From assembly GCF_003207815.1 (NCBI RefSeq), contig NZ_NKTX01000004.1, positions 62,001 to 126,000 on the forward strand: a stretch of 64,000 nt of DNA, read 5' to 3'. The position numbers and the translations under genes are program-made. The stretch's first letter is position 1, and each line of letters begins with the position of its first letter. This document shows positions 43,890 to 55,287 of the stretch, one piece after another. The notes under the pieces are model-generated. The model had not been told where the DNA came from. It saw only the letters and a list, made by a program, of their open reading frames with translations, and ran no database searches. The DNA is from Komagataeibacter oboediens (GTDB lineage: Bacteria > Pseudomonadota > Alphaproteobacteria > Acetobacterales > Acetobacteraceae).

Positions 43890-44623
43890 GCGCACCCCTG
43901 CTTTCCCCCGATGAACTGGAAGCCGCACTGCGCGCCATCGGGGCGGAACGCTATCACAACCTGCACCCCTTCCACCGTGCGCTGCATGACGGGCGGCTGA
44001 AGCGCGGGCAGGTGCAGGCATGGGCGCTGAACCGCTATTATTACCAGGCCAGCATCCCGGCCAAGGACGCAACGCTGCTTGCCCGCCTGCCCACGGCGGA
44101 ACTGCGGCGTGAATGGCGCAGGCGGCTGGTGGACCATGATGGTGATGCACCGGGCACGGGCGGCGTGGCACGCTGGCTGAAGCTGACCGACGGGCTGGGG
44201 CTGGACCGTGCCTATGTCGAATCGCTCGAAGGGCTGCTGCCCGCCACGCGGTTCGCGGTGGATGCCTATGTGGCGTTCGTGCGCGACCGGTCCATTCTTG
44301 AAGCCATTGCTTCATCACTGACCGAACTGTTCTCGCCCACCATCATCAGTGAGCGGGTCGCGGGCATGCTGCGGCATTATGATTTCATTACGCCCGAAAC
44401 GCTAGCCTACTTCCAGCCGCGTCTGACGCAGGCCCCGCGTGATTCCGATTTCGCGCTGGGTTACGTGAAGGAAAATGCCCGCACGCCCGAACAGCAGCAG
44501 GCGGTACTGGGCGCGCTGAAGTTCAAGTGTGGCGTATTGTGGGCCATGCTGGATGAACTGGAATACGCCTATGTCAATCCCGGCCGCATTCCCCCCGGCG
44601 CGTTCCGCCCGGATGTGGCATGA
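43886..44623 (+). CDS. pqqC: Pyrroloquinoline-quinone synthase PqqC
   Basis: This 245-residue all-helical oxidase performs the last ring closure and eight-electron oxidation of PQQ synthesis without a metal. HPFHRALHDGRLKRGQVQ and WALNRYYYQASIPAKDA contain His, Tyr and Arg residues that line the active site. The ATG at 43886 overlaps the pqqB stop and gives the expected length. It overlaps pqqD by ATGA. Confidence 0.96.
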   Translation: MSAPLLSPDELEAALRAIGAERYHNLHPFHRALHDGRLKRGQVQAWALNRYYYQASIPAKDATLLARLPTAELRREWRRRLVDHDGDAPGTGGVARWLKLTDGLGLDRAYVESLEGLLPATRFAVDAYVAFVRDRSILEAIASSLTELFSPTIISERVAGMLRHYDFITPETLAYFQPRLTQAPRDSDFALGYVKENARTPEQQQAVLGALKFKCGVLWAMLDELEYAYVNPGRIPPGAFRPDVA

Positions 44624-44901
44624 CCACAGGTCTTACGGATGACAGCGTTATCCGTTTCGCGCGCGGGGTCCGGCTACAGCATGACCGCGTGCGTGAACGG
44701 TGGATCATCCAGGCTCCCGAACGCGCCTTCATCCCCGATCCCATCGCGGCGGAGGTGCTGAAACTGGTTGATGGCACGCGTACGCTGGGTCAGATCGTGG
44801 CGGATCTGGCCAACCGTTTCGCGGCCCCGGTTGATGTGATCGGCCGCGATGTCCATGTCATGGTCAGTGACCTTATGACGCGGCAGGTGCTGGTGGCATG
44901 A
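44620..44901 (+). CDS. pqqD: PQQ peptide chaperone PqqD
   Basis: This 93-residue winged-helix RiPP recognition element binds PqqA and delivers it to PqqE. The pattern VRLQHDRVRERWIIQAPERA, DPIAAEVLKLVDGTRTLGQI and the C-terminal helix DVHVMVSDLMTRQVL is typical. It overlaps both neighbours by ATGA, implying near-equal translation of C, D and E. Confidence 0.95.
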   Translation: MTTGLTDDSVIRFARGVRLQHDRVRERWIIQAPERAFIPDPIAAEVLKLVDGTRTLGQIVADLANRFAAPVDVIGRDVHVMVSDLMTRQVLVA

Positions 44902-46004
44902 CAGAAACCATCCTTTCCCCCATGAGCCTTCTGGCGGAACTGACGCATCGCTGCCCGTTGCAGTGCCCGTACTGTTCCAACCCGCTGGCGCTGGAACCGC
45001 GCCGCAACGAACTGTCCACGCAGGACTGGATCAGCGTGCTGGACCAGGCCGCGGAAATGGGCGTGCTGCAGGTCCATTTCTCGGGCGGGGAACCGATGAG
45101 CCGCCCGGACCTGCCCGACCTGATCCGTCATGCGGTGGGGCTGGGTCTTTACACCAACCTCATTACCTCTGGCGTGCTGCTGAACGAAAAGACCTTTCCC
45201 GTGCTGGTGGATGCCGGGCTGGATCATGTCCAGCTGTCCTTTCAGGATATCGATACCGCCAATGCCGAACATGTGGGCGGCATGAAGGGCGCGCAGGCGC
45301 GCAAGCTGGAAGCTGCACGTCTGATTGCGGCGGATGGCATGCCACTGACGCTGAACTTCGTCATATACCGCGAAAATGCCGACCGCGTGCCACAGATGCT
45401 GGATGCGGCGGTGGAAATGGGCGCGCGCCGGGTCGAGATCGCGCATACGCAGTATTATGGCTGGGGGCTGGCCAATCGCGAGGCCCTCATGCCCACGGCG
45501 GCACAGCTTGAACAGACCACGCAGGCAGTGGAAGCCGCGCGTCAGAAATACGCCGGCCGCCTGACCATAGATTACGTCACGCCCGATTATTATGCCGACC
45601 GTCCCAAACCCTGCATGGGGGGCTGGGGGCGTCGGTTCATCAATATCTCGCCCTCGGGCCGGGTGCTGCCCTGCCATGCGGCCGAAACGATCCCCAATGT
45701 CGCCTTTCCCGATGTGCGGCATGATACGCTTGCACATATCTGGCGCGACTCCCCGCTGTTCACCATGTTCCGGGGTACGGACTGGATGCCCCAGCCGTGT
45801 CGCAGCTGTGACCAGCGGGAAAAGGACTGGGGAGGCTGCCGCTGTCAGGCGCTTGCGCTGGCGGGGAATGCCGCGGCGACCGATCCCGTATGCAGCCGGG
45901 CACCCGATCATGACCGTGTCGTCCGGGTGCTGGAAACCCTGCCTGCCGAACCGCCACCATTCCGCTACCGCCGGTATGCCCGCGCTACGGATGAGGTCGG
46001 CTGA
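44898..46004 (+). CDS. pqqE: PqqA peptide cyclase PqqE (radical SAM)
   Basis: This 368-residue radical SAM/SPASM enzyme forms the Glu-Tyr carbon-carbon bond in PqqA. The SAM cluster motif CPLQCPYCSN (CxxxCxxC) lies near residue 19, and FSGGEPMSRPDL follows. The SPASM domain has Cys in KPCMGGWG, GRVLPCHAAE, QPCRSCDQREKDWGGCRCQ and DPVCSRA, binding two auxiliary clusters. No pqqF protease follows, as in other acetic acid bacteria. The 3' end overlaps the convergent sensor kinase gene by 20 bp. Confidence 0.96.
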   Translation: MTETILSPMSLLAELTHRCPLQCPYCSNPLALEPRRNELSTQDWISVLDQAAEMGVLQVHFSGGEPMSRPDLPDLIRHAVGLGLYTNLITSGVLLNEKTFPVLVDAGLDHVQLSFQDIDTANAEHVGGMKGAQARKLEAARLIAADGMPLTLNFVIYRENADRVPQMLDAAVEMGARRVEIAHTQYYGWGLANREALMPTAAQLEQTTQAVEAARQKYAGRLTIDYVTPDYYADRPKPCMGGWGRRFINISPSGRVLPCHAAETIPNVAFPDVRHDTLAHIWRDSPLFTMFRGTDWMPQPCRSCDQREKDWGGCRCQALALAGNAAATDPVCSRAPDHDRVVRVLETLPAEPPPFRYRRYARATDEVG

Positions 46005-47778
46005 CCTCCGGCTTCACATCCACCCGCGGCAGGCAGATCACGAAGCGCGCACCCTGGACATGGCCATCGGCGTCGATGCGGTTTTCGGCACTGATGGTGC
46101 CGCGCAGGGCTTCGATGATCTGCTTGCTGATGGACAGGCCAAGACCCGAGTGCTGCCCGAAATTCTCGCTGCTGGGGCGTTCCGAATAAAAACGGTCGAA
46201 AATATTGTCCAGCTTGGCCTGCGGAATGCCCGGTCCTTCATCACTGACCGCGATTTCGACCATGCCGCCTGCCGGCACCGCGCTCAGCAGGATCTTGCCA
46301 TCGGGCGGGGAAAAGGAAATCGCGTTGCCGATCAGGTTGCGCAGGACCTGCACCAGCCTGTCTTCCACCGCAAGGACGGTCAGCCGCCGTTCGGGACTGT
46401 CGCCGCTGCTGGCCACCGCCATGTAGGGCTGTCCCGGCTGGCGGGTGGTCTGGTGTATTTCCACCAGTACCGACAGCAGCGGCACTATGGCCACCGGTTC
46501 CGCGCGCGCGCGCGACAGTTCGGCATCCACACGGCTGGCGTCGGCAATGTCGGTAATCAGGCGGTCGAGTCGGCGCACGTCATCGTTGATGATCGACAGC
46601 AGCCGCTGCTGGCGTACGGGGTCGTCGATGCGCAGCAGGCTTTCGATGGCCGAGCGGATGGAGGACAGTGGGTTCTTGATTTCATGGCTGACATCGGCAG
46701 CAAACCGTTCGATGGCGTCCATCCGGGCCCATAGCGCGCTGGCGCTGTCCTGAAGCGCGCGGGCGACTTCGCCGATTTCATCGCGTCGCGCCAGCAGGCG
46801 TTCGGGCACCACGTCCGTACGGCTGGAGGATTCGCGCATGGTATGGGCGGATGCCGCCAGTCGCAGCAGTGGGCGCGCGATGGTCAGTGACAGGTACCAT
46901 GACAGCAGGATGGTCAGCGCCAGCGCCATGAGGAACAGCGACAGGATGGACGACCGCACGGCAAACAGCGAACGGTCCACGTCACGTGCTTCCCGCGTAA
47001 GCTGAATGATGCCCACCGTTGTCCGCCCGTCATGCATGACGGGTTCGGCCACCGTAACCATAAGCTGGTGGTTGGCGTTACGGCGGATATAGGGCGGTAT
47101 TTCCATGACCCGCGTGCCATCCGGCTGGGTCACTGGCTGGATGGAAGGATCGGAATCCGGCGTGTCCAGCGTCATGATCCGCTCACCCGACAGGGTGGGC
47201 AGCTGTGCCAGGAGCCAGTTGTACAGCCGTTCGCCCATGTTGACCGACGGGGGATACAGCGGGGAATGCTCATCCTCCTCCGCCGCGGGGGGCACAGGGG
47301 GGCTGGCGGTATTGCCGTGGCGACCGGCCTGTTCCACGCGACTGTCCGCCACGATCTGCCCGTCGGGGGCGAACAGGCGGGCATGTGCGCTGGGGCTTGG
47401 TTCGGTCAGGCGCAGCAGCAGCGGGCGGGCAAGATTGGGTTCGAGCGTCACGTCATGGCGCGAGACGATGACAGCACTCTGTCCCAGCGCGCCGGCATAG
47501 ATGCAGGCCTGTTCACGCAGCGCCGAAACCTCGGCTTCCAGCAGGCTGTTCTGGAACTGCGTCAGGTACAGCAGCGTCAGCGCCAGCAGCCCCAGCGGCA
47601 GCGTATTGACCAGCAGGATGCGCCGCATGAGCGGCGAAACCAGCCGGGTGCGGTATTCCATGAATTCCGCGACCGCGTTCCTGCCCTCCCCGCTCCACCG
47701 GCGCGGGATCAGGCGGCGCAGGGGGGTAAGGACAGCCGGGGGCAGGGAAAGAACGGGACGCGGCACCGGCTGGGTCAT
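45985..47778 (-). CDS. chvG: Sensor histidine kinase, ChvG/ExoS type
   Basis: This 597-residue membrane kinase has an N-terminal helix ([20 protein letters not shown]), then a large periplasmic sensor region of about 200 residues. A second helix ([20 protein letters not shown]) is followed by HAMP, the phospho-accepting His in [19 protein letters not shown], and the ATPase with [18 protein letters not shown] and [12 protein letters not shown]. ChvG responds to acid and cell-envelope stress in rhizobia and Agrobacterium. In those species chvG-chvI usually neighbours hprK and the PTS-Ntr genes; here they are 20 kb apart. It follows chvI by a 4-bp overlap. Confidence 0.9.
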   Translation of the reverse strand: MTQPVPRPVLSLPPAVLTPLRRLIPRRWSGEGRNAVAEFMEYRTRLVSPLMRRILLVNTLPLGLLALTLLYLTQFQNSLLEAEVSALREQACIYAGALGQSAVIVSRHDVTLEPNLARPLLLRLTEPSPSAHARLFAPDGQIVADSRVEQAGRHGNTASPPVPPAAEEDEHSPLYPPSVNMGERLYNWLLAQLPTLSGERIMTLDTPDSDPSIQPVTQPDGTRVMEIPPYIRRNANHQLMVTVAEPVMHDGRTTVGIIQLTREARDVDRSLFAVRSSILSLFLMALALTILLSWYLSLTIARPLLRLAASAHTMRESSSRTDVVPERLLARRDEIGEVARALQDSASALWARMDAIERFAADVSHEIKNPLSSIRSAIESLLRIDDPVRQQRLLSIINDDVRRLDRLITDIADASRVDAELSRARAEPVAIVPLLSVLVEIHQTTRQPGQPYMAVASSGDSPERRLTVLAVEDRLVQVLRNLIGNAISFSPPDGKILLSAVPAGGMVEIAVSDEGPGIPQAKLDNIFDRFYSERPSSENFGQHSGLGLSISKQIIEALRGTISAENRIDADGHVQGARFVICLPRVDVKPEVSRPHP

Positions 47779-48485
47779 TCTTCCTTGTAACGGTAGCCGA
47801 TTCCGTACAGGGTCTCGATCTGGTTGAATTCCTCATCGACCTGGCGGAATTTCTTGCGCACGCGCTTGATATGGCTGTCGATCGTGCGGTCATCGACATA
47901 GATGTTCTCGCCATATGCCGCGTCAATCAGCTGGTCACGTGACTTGACCAGGCCGGGACGTGCGGCAAGCGCCTTGACCAGCAGGAATTCGGTAACCGTA
48001 AGCTGGATATCGCGGCCATGCCACAGGCACTGGTGCCGCGTTTCATCCAGCGACAGCCCGCCCCGTACCATGGTGCCGGTGGGGCTTACGCCTGCAGCCT
48101 CGCTGCGGCTGACCTCGTTGCGGCGCAGCAGCGCACGGATGCGTTCCAGCAGCAGGCGCTGGGAAAAGGGCTTGGTGATGTAGTCATCCGCCCCCAGCCG
48201 CAGGCCCATCAGCTGGTCGACCTCCTCATCCTTGGAAGACAGGAAAATGATCGGCAGTTGCGAGCGCGCGCGCAGGCGCTGCAGCAGTTCCATCCCGTCC
48301 ATGCGCGGCATCTTGATATCCAGCACCGCCAGATCCGCCGGCCGTGACGACAGACCGTGCAGCGCACTTTCGCCATCGGTATAGGTGCGGACAATGAATC
48401 CCTCCGCCTCCAGCGTCATCTGCACGGAGGTCAGGATGTTCCTGTCATCATCAACCAGCACGATCGTCTGTTTCGTTGGCTCCAT
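47775..48485 (-). CDS. chvI: Response regulator, ChvI type (OmpR family)
   Basis: This 236-residue two-domain regulator has a receiver with acidic pocket [10 protein letters not shown], phospho-Asp in [17 protein letters not shown] and Lys in [15 protein letters not shown] winged-helix DNA-binding domain follows, with [28 protein letters not shown]. The ATG at 48485 is used; the longer frame adds a non-conserved leader. It pairs with the kinase downstream and would control envelope and acid-adaptation genes. Confidence 0.93.
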   Translation of the reverse strand: MEPTKQTIVLVDDDRNILTSVQMTLEAEGFIVRTYTDGESALHGLSSRPADLAVLDIKMPRMDGMELLQRLRARSQLPIIFLSSKDEEVDQLMGLRLGADDYITKPFSQRLLLERIRALLRRNEVSRSEAAGVSPTGTMVRGGLSLDETRHQCLWHGRDIQLTVTEFLLVKALAARPGLVKSRDQLIDAAYGENIYVDDRTIDSHIKRVRKKFRQVDEEFNQIETLYGIGYRYKEE

Positions 48486-48728
48486 GGGGGGTCTCTTTTC
48501 GCTCCTCTGCCGATGCGGGCATGGCCGCCGGTTCTTGTCCGGCGCACGTATGTAGCATAGCGTCATATTCACCCGCATGTCATGAGGGGATGCGGGTATC
48601 CTGCTTCACTGGAACGTCCATGACGTTCCGGCTGTTCCATGGAATCGGGACAAGTTGCGCAAAAACGGCATGCCTGCCGGGAACGCAATGCCTTGTCCAT
48701 TGGCCAGCCGTTACCTACTTGTAAGAGC
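48486..48728. promoter_or_regulatory. Divergent chvI-grpE control region with three inverted repeats
   Basis: Perfect inverted repeats occur at ACCCGCAT (48571-48578)/ATGCGGGT (48590-48597), GGAACGTC-CAT-GACGTTCC (48611-48629) and TTCCATGGAA (48635-48644). A weak heat-shock-type match CTTGTC-N16-CCTACTT (48692-48720) lies right before grpE. Confidence 0.5.
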
Positions 48729-49334
48729 ATGAGCGAGAACACAGACCCCACCCCCTTTGCCGATGCCGCAAACGGCGACGGCACACCCAACCCCGCGACG
48801 GCCGAGCATTCCGGCCAGGCGCCGGAAGCTCAGGCCGGGCAGGCCGCGGTCGATCCGCGCATAGCCGAACTGGAGGCCGAGGTCGCGACCCTGCGTGACA
48901 AATGGGTCCGTGCAGAAGCCGAAACCCAGAACGTGCGCAACCGCGCCAAGCGCGAGGTGGAAGACGCCCGGCAGTACGCCGTGCAGAAATTCGCCAAGGA
49001 CGTGGTCGAAGCGGCCGAAAACCTCAAGCGCGCGCTGGCCAGCCTGCCCCAGCCGACCGAAGGCGAGGACAACATCCTGACGCGCATGCGCGAAGGGATC
49101 GAAAGCACCGAACGGTCGTTCGTGGGCATTCTGGAACGCAATGGCATCAAGGCGGAAGACGCAAAGGGCAAGCCCTTTGACGCCAACCTCCATCAGGCCA
49201 TGGCCGAACAGCATAGCGACGAACACGCGCAGGGCACCGTGATGGAGGCCTGGACCCCCGCATGGACGCTGCACGGGCGGCTGCTCAAGCCGGCAATGGT
49301 TGTCGTGTCAAAGGGGCCGGCGCAGGCAGGGTGA
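48729..49334 (+). CDS. grpE: Nucleotide exchange factor GrpE
   Basis: This 201-residue co-chaperone releases ADP from DnaK. A disordered acidic N-terminus is followed by a long dimerising helix (ELEAEVATLRDKWVRAEAET) and the conserved VRNRAKREVEDARQYAVQKF. The C-terminal beta domain contains FDANLHQAMAEQHSDEH and LLKPAMVVVSKG. The ATG at 48729 is used; the upstream in-frame extension is non-conserved. It lies 185 bp upstream of dnaK on the same strand. Confidence 0.95.
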   Translation: MSENTDPTPFADAANGDGTPNPATAEHSGQAPEAQAGQAAVDPRIAELEAEVATLRDKWVRAEAETQNVRNRAKREVEDARQYAVQKFAKDVVEAAENLKRALASLPQPTEGEDNILTRMREGIESTERSFVGILERNGIKAEDAKGKPFDANLHQAMAEQHSDEHAQGTVMEAWTPAWTLHGRLLKPAMVVVSKGPAQAG

Positions 49335-49361
49335 AATCGTTTCCGCGCATGTCTTCAGACC

Positions 49362-49390
49362 CTTGAAAGCTGCGCGGGGGCTGCCTACAT
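49362..49390 (+). promoter_or_regulatory. Likely RpoH (sigma-32) promoter of dnaK
   Basis: CTTGAA (49362-49367), a 16-bp spacer and CCTACAT (49384-49390) match the alphaproteobacterial heat-shock pattern CTTGAA-N16/17-CCYATNT with one deviation. It lies in the grpE-dnaK gap, about 130 bp before dnaK. Confidence 0.55.
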
Positions 49391-49519
49391 CGGATGGTAA
49401 CACCGGTGCCATGGGCGGATGTGGAACAGACAGTCCGCCCCCTCACCGGACGATATTGAAGAAAGGGTCTGCCCCGATGCTTCGGGTCCGGGCAGGCCGC
49501 TGAAAAGGAGAGTATCTGA

Positions 49520-51433
<1,914 letters not shown>

Positions 51434-51467
51434 TCGCCGCAAGGCGTCATACAGGCTCCGGAATGGA

Positions 51468-51539
51468 GGGCGGGCCTTCGGGCCCGCCCGACCTTTCCAC
51501 CAGGGTGGCGCCCGTGCTTCTGTGAAGACGGGCGCTTTT
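51468..51539 (+). terminator. Two hairpins after dnaK
   Basis: GGGCGGGCC-TTCG-GGCCCGCCC (51468-51489) is a perfect 9-bp stem with a UUCG loop. The second, GCGCCCGT/ACGGGCGC (51508-51535), is followed by TTTT. They should end most dnaK transcripts before dnaJ, helping keep DnaK in excess. Confidence 0.75.
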
Positions 51540-51623
51540 CATATTCTGCACAACAACACTATTCTGGAACGCGAGGATCGTGCCGCAAGGATGCCGGGCG
51601 GCCGCGTTTGCTAGAGGACCCAC

Positions 51624-52751
51624 ATGGCCACCAAGATAGATTATTACGCAGTCCTTGAAGTTTCTCGCGATGCCAATGGTGACGAGATCAAGCGGGCGTA
51701 TCGCAAGCTGGCCATGAAGTACCATCCCGACCGGAACCCCGGGGATGCGGAAGCGGAAAACAGGTTCAAGGAAATCAACGAAGCCTACGACGTGCTGAAG
51801 GACGACCAGAAGCGCGCGGCCTATGACCGGTTCGGCCATGCGGCGTTCGAGGGCGGTGGTCCCGGCGCTGGCGGCTTTGATTTCGGTGGTGGAGGTCTGG
51901 GCGACATTTTCGAACAGATGTTCGGCGACATGATGGGCGGCAGGCGCGGTGGCCGCCGTTCGGGTGCCGACCTGCAGGTGCAGGTGACCATCACCTTTGC
52001 TGAGGCCTTTGCCGGCGTTAAGAAAAAGATCACCGTTCCCACCCGCGTCACCTGCGAAAGCTGTGACGGCACCGGGTCGGCGGACAAGGATGCACAGCCC
52101 GAAACCTGCCCGTCGTGCCATGGCGCGAGGAAGGTACGTGCGCAGCAGGGCTTCTTTTTCGTGGAACGTCCCTGCCCCACCTGTCATGGCTCGGGCCGCC
52201 TGATCCGCAATCCGTGCAAGGAATGTCACGGTACCGGCACGGTGGAAAAGAACCGCACCATTGAGGTCACGATCCCCGCCGGGGTGGAAGATGGCACCCG
52301 CATCCGTATTTCCGGCGAAGGGGAATCCGGCGGCAAGGGCGTGCCCGCAGGCGATCTGTATGTCCATGTATCGGTTGAACAGCATGCGATCTTCCAGCGC
52401 GATGGCGCCAACATCTACTGCCGCGTGCCCGTGCGCATGGCGCAGGCCGCCCTCGGCACCGAAATCGAGGTGCCGGTCGTGGACGGGTCGCGCACCAAGG
52501 TCAAGATTCCGGCAGGAACCCAGACGGGCGAACATTTCCGCCTGCGCGGCAAGGGGTTTTCGGTCCTGCGGTCTTCCGCCCGTGGCGATATGTATATCCA
52601 GGTCGTGGTGGAAACGCCGCGCCATCTGACCAAGCGCCAGCGCGAACTGCTGGAGGAATTTGAAGGCGACGCCGCGGGTCATGCCAAGGGCAGCCCCGAA
52701 AGCACCGGTTTCTTCAGCAAGGTGAAGGATTTTTTTGAAGGCAAGCTGTAA
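51624..52751 (+). CDS. dnaJ: Chaperone DnaJ (Hsp40)
   Basis: This 375-residue co-chaperone stimulates DnaK ATPase and delivers clients. The J domain has the invariant HPD in [12 protein letters not shown] Gly/Phe-rich stretch ([18 protein letters not shown]) is followed by four zinc-binding CxxCxGxG-type repeats ([32 protein letters not shown]) and a C-terminal client domain. The second repeat ends GAR rather than GxG. It lies 190 bp downstream of dnaK. Confidence 0.97.
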   Translation: MATKIDYYAVLEVSRDANGDEIKRAYRKLAMKYHPDRNPGDAEAENRFKEINEAYDVLKDDQKRAAYDRFGHAAFEGGGPGAGGFDFGGGGLGDIFEQMFGDMMGGRRGGRRSGADLQVQVTITFAEAFAGVKKKITVPTRVTCESCDGTGSADKDAQPETCPSCHGARKVRAQQGFFFVERPCPTCHGSGRLIRNPCKECHGTGTVEKNRTIEVTIPAGVEDGTRIRISGEGESGGKGVPAGDLYVHVSVEQHAIFQRDGANIYCRVPVRMAQAALGTEIEVPVVDGSRTKVKIPAGTQTGEHFRLRGKGFSVLRSSARGDMYIQVVVETPRHLTKRQRELLEEFEGDAAGHAKGSPESTGFFSKVKDFFEGKL

Positions 52752-52826
52752 GCCGCCTCTTTCCTGAACTGACATGCAAGGGCGGCGGTTGAAATGACAG
52801 ATTATTCAGGTGTAGGGTCGTGGTCA

Positions 52827-52898
52827 CTATTCATGGTGAATCCCCCCCAACTTGCACCATGAATAGGCCCAGGCGGCGCGATCCCCCGGTCGCGCCGC
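52827..52898 (+). promoter_or_regulatory. Double hairpin in the dapB leader
   Basis: CTATTCATGGTG (52827-52838) and CACCATGAATAG (52855-52866) form a perfect 12-bp stem with a C-rich loop. Directly after it, GGCGGCGCG/CGCGCCGC (52872-52898) forms a second stem followed by TATTTCTAT. It could terminate dnaJ or act as a cis element for dapB, 35 bp downstream. Confidence 0.55.
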
Positions 52899-52932
52899 TA
52901 TTTCTATATCTGGACAATGGTGGAGAAGCTCA

Positions 52933-53724
52933 ATGAACGCGCAGTCATTGCGTATCGGGATCGCGGGCCTGAACGGGCGCGTGGGTCGCCTGCTGGCTGA
53001 AGAAGTGCCCGCCGGTGACGCCATTCTGGCTGGTGGCACGACACGTGATGGGCAGAAAGTCGCGGGTATCGAATGCCCGGTATATGCCGATATTGCCGAA
53101 CTGGCGCGTCATTGCGATGTCGTGATTGATTTCACCCATGCCGATACGGTTGTTCCGCATGCAACGGCACTGACTGAAACCGGTACCGCATGGGTGCTGG
53201 GTACGACGGGCCTGTCCCCGGCGCAGCAGCAGGCGGTTGATGCGGCGGCACAGAAGATCGCGGTGGTGCAGGCTGCCAATTTCTCCCCCGGTGTGACGCT
53301 GGTCACCCGGCTGGCGCGGCAGATGGCCGCCGTCCTGCCCGGCAGTGAATATGATGCCGAAATTCTGGAGATGCATCACCGGCAGAAGGTCGATGCCCCA
53401 TCGGGCACGGCGCTGGCCATGGGCCGCGCGGTAGCCGCAGGCCGTGGTGTAAGGCTGGAAGATCATATCGAAAGTGGTCGCGACGGACATACCGGCCCGC
53501 GCGCGGATGGGGCGATCGGCTTCGCCGCCCTGCGTGGTGGGCAGATCGTGGGCGAGCACTCGGTCATTTTTACATCGGGGCATGAACAGATCAGCCTGAC
53601 CCACCGGTCTTTTGACCGTCGGGTCTATGCCACCGGCGCGGTCCGGGCGGCGCGGTGGCTGTCGGGGCGTGCGCCCGGCCTTTATGATATGGAAGACGTA
53701 CTGGGGCTGGACCGCCCTGCATAA
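52933..53724 (+). CDS. dapB: 4-hydroxy-tetrahydrodipicolinate reductase
   Basis: This 263-residue enzyme of lysine and diaminopimelate synthesis begins [19 protein letters not shown], the NAD(P)-binding GxxGxxG. The substrate signature [19 protein letters not shown] holds the catalytic His and Lys, and the VLGTTGLSP segment is present. It is a short member of the family but all motifs are there. A GGTGGAG site lies before the ATG. The product supplies cell-wall meso-diaminopimelate and lysine. Confidence 0.96.
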   Translation: MNAQSLRIGIAGLNGRVGRLLAEEVPAGDAILAGGTTRDGQKVAGIECPVYADIAELARHCDVVIDFTHADTVVPHATALTETGTAWVLGTTGLSPAQQQAVDAAAQKIAVVQAANFSPGVTLVTRLARQMAAVLPGSEYDAEILEMHHRQKVDAPSGTALAMGRAVAAGRGVRLEDHIESGRDGHTGPRADGAIGFAALRGGQIVGEHSVIFTSGHEQISLTHRSFDRRVYATGAVRAARWLSGRAPGLYDMEDVLGLDRPA

Positions 53725-53867
53725 CCGGGCATGCCGGGGGTGTGGCGTGGGATGGTGGTATTCAGGGAAATGGCTTGACGCTTGGTCCTGTTTCGGCCAA
53801 ACGCATGCGATCGTACGCCCGGTTTCGCAGGCGTTATTCTACTCCACACGAGGCAGACAGGACCATC

Positions 53868-55055
53868 ATGCGTAATAAAGGCGATTTTCTGTTTACATCG
53901 GAATCGGTATCCGAAGGGCATCCCGACAAGGTCGCCGACCGGATCAGTGATACCGTTCTCGATGCATTCCTGACGGCAGACGGTGAATCGCGCGTTGCGT
54001 GTGAAACGATGGTCACCACCAACCGCATCATCCTTGCGGGTGAAGTCCGTGGCCCGGCCTCCGTCACCCCCGACCTGCTGATTCAGGGCGCGCGCGACGC
54101 GGTGAAGGACATCGGCTACGATCAGGCCGGTTTCTCATGGCGCAATGCCGAGGTGGAATACTACCTCCACGCACAGTCCGCCGATATTGCCGTGGGCGTG
54201 GACAGCGCCGGTGAAAAGGACGAGGGCGCTGGCGACCAGGGCATCATGTTCGGTTTCGCCACGCGTGAAACCGAAAGCCTGATGCCTGCGCCGCTGTTCT
54301 ATGCGCATGATATCCTGCACCGCGTGCGTGACCTGCGTAAGGCTGGCGACCCGCGTGCCGCAGCCCTGCAGCCGGACGCCAAGAGCCAGGTCACCCTGCG
54401 CTATGTCGATGGCAAGCCCGTTGGCGCCACTTCCGTCGTGATTTCCACCCAGCACGTTGAAGGGGCCAGCCAGGCCACCATCCGTGAGGAACTGGGCAGC
54501 ATCGTGCGCGACGTCCTGCCGGAAGGCTGGATGCCGCCGGAAGATGAATTCTACGTTAACCCCACCGGCGTGTTCGTCATCGGCGGGCCGGATGGTGACT
54601 GCGGCCTGACGGGGCGCAAGATCATCGTGGATACCTATGGCGGTGCGGCACCGCATGGCGGTGGCGCGTTCTCGGGCAAGGATCCGACGAAGGTTGATCG
54701 TTCGGCGGCCTATGCCTGCCGTTACCTGGCGAAGAATGTTGTGGCGGCTGGTCTTGCTGATCGCTGCACGCTGCAGATTTCCTACGCCATTGGCGTGTCT
54801 CATCCGCTGTCGGTCTATGTTGACCTGGATGGCACGGGCAAGGATGTCGATGAGGAAAAGCTGGGCCGCGTGCTGCGTGAGGTCATGGACCTGTCTCCGC
54901 GCGGTATCCGCAAGCATCTGCGCCTGAACCGTCCGATCTACACCCAGACCTCCGCTTACGGCCACTTTGGCCGCACGCCGGATGCGGCGAAGGACGATTT
55001 CACGTGGGAACAGACCGATCTGGTCGGTGCCCTGCGTGGTGCCTTCAACCGCTAA
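53868..55055 (+). CDS. metK: S-adenosylmethionine synthetase
   Basis: This 395-residue enzyme makes SAM from methionine and ATP. It opens [20 protein letters not shown]. The hexapeptide GAGDQG and the P-loop-like [19 protein letters not shown] are intact. The ATG at 53868 is preceded by AGGA; the frame further upstream is not conserved. No SAM riboswitch of the SAM-II type was recognised in the 143 bp before it. A shortened hairpin repeat follows and probably terminates it. Confidence 0.97.
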   Translation: MRNKGDFLFTSESVSEGHPDKVADRISDTVLDAFLTADGESRVACETMVTTNRIILAGEVRGPASVTPDLLIQGARDAVKDIGYDQAGFSWRNAEVEYYLHAQSADIAVGVDSAGEKDEGAGDQGIMFGFATRETESLMPAPLFYAHDILHRVRDLRKAGDPRAAALQPDAKSQVTLRYVDGKPVGATSVVISTQHVEGASQATIREELGSIVRDVLPEGWMPPEDEFYVNPTGVFVIGGPDGDCGLTGRKIIVDTYGGAAPHGGGAFSGKDPTKVDRSAAYACRYLAKNVVAAGLADRCTLQISYAIGVSHPLSVYVDLDGTGKDVDEEKLGRVLREVMDLSPRGIRKHLRLNRPIYTQTSAYGHFGRTPDAAKDDFTWEQTDLVGALRGAFNR

Positions 55056-55061
55056 AAGACG

Positions 55062-55108
55062 GTAAAATTTTCTGGACGCCGCCTTTTTTCGGAAAGGCGG
55101 CATTCTGG
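55062..55108 (+). repeat. Dispersed double-hairpin repeat, partial copy (D)
   Basis: Only hairpin 2 is kept (GCCGCCTTTTTTCGGAAAGGCGGC) with flanking AAAATTTTCTGGAC and ATTCTGGCGG. It lies directly after metK and is a plausible terminator. Confidence 0.65.
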
Positions 55109-55287
55109 CGGGTTCATTCTTCCGCCTGCTTTGGCCTATATACGGGCCGGAGCCCATCGGGGGCTTGCCATGACTGCTTGCAAAAGCCGGTCATGGCAGC
55201 CCCCGCTGTGTTTTTCCCCCGCCCCAATGGGGTAATCATGCCGTGCGGCGTGCACCACGCGGCAGCAGGAGCAGGATTTTCGGACAT

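Noticed and set aside
51447-52775. 442-codon frame antisense to dnaJ
   Set aside because: The plus strand has the J domain and four zinc repeats; the antisense frame has no family features.
53725-53867. SAM riboswitch upstream of metK
   Set aside because: The short leader shows no recognisable SAM-II or SAM-I core and only weak inverted repeats.
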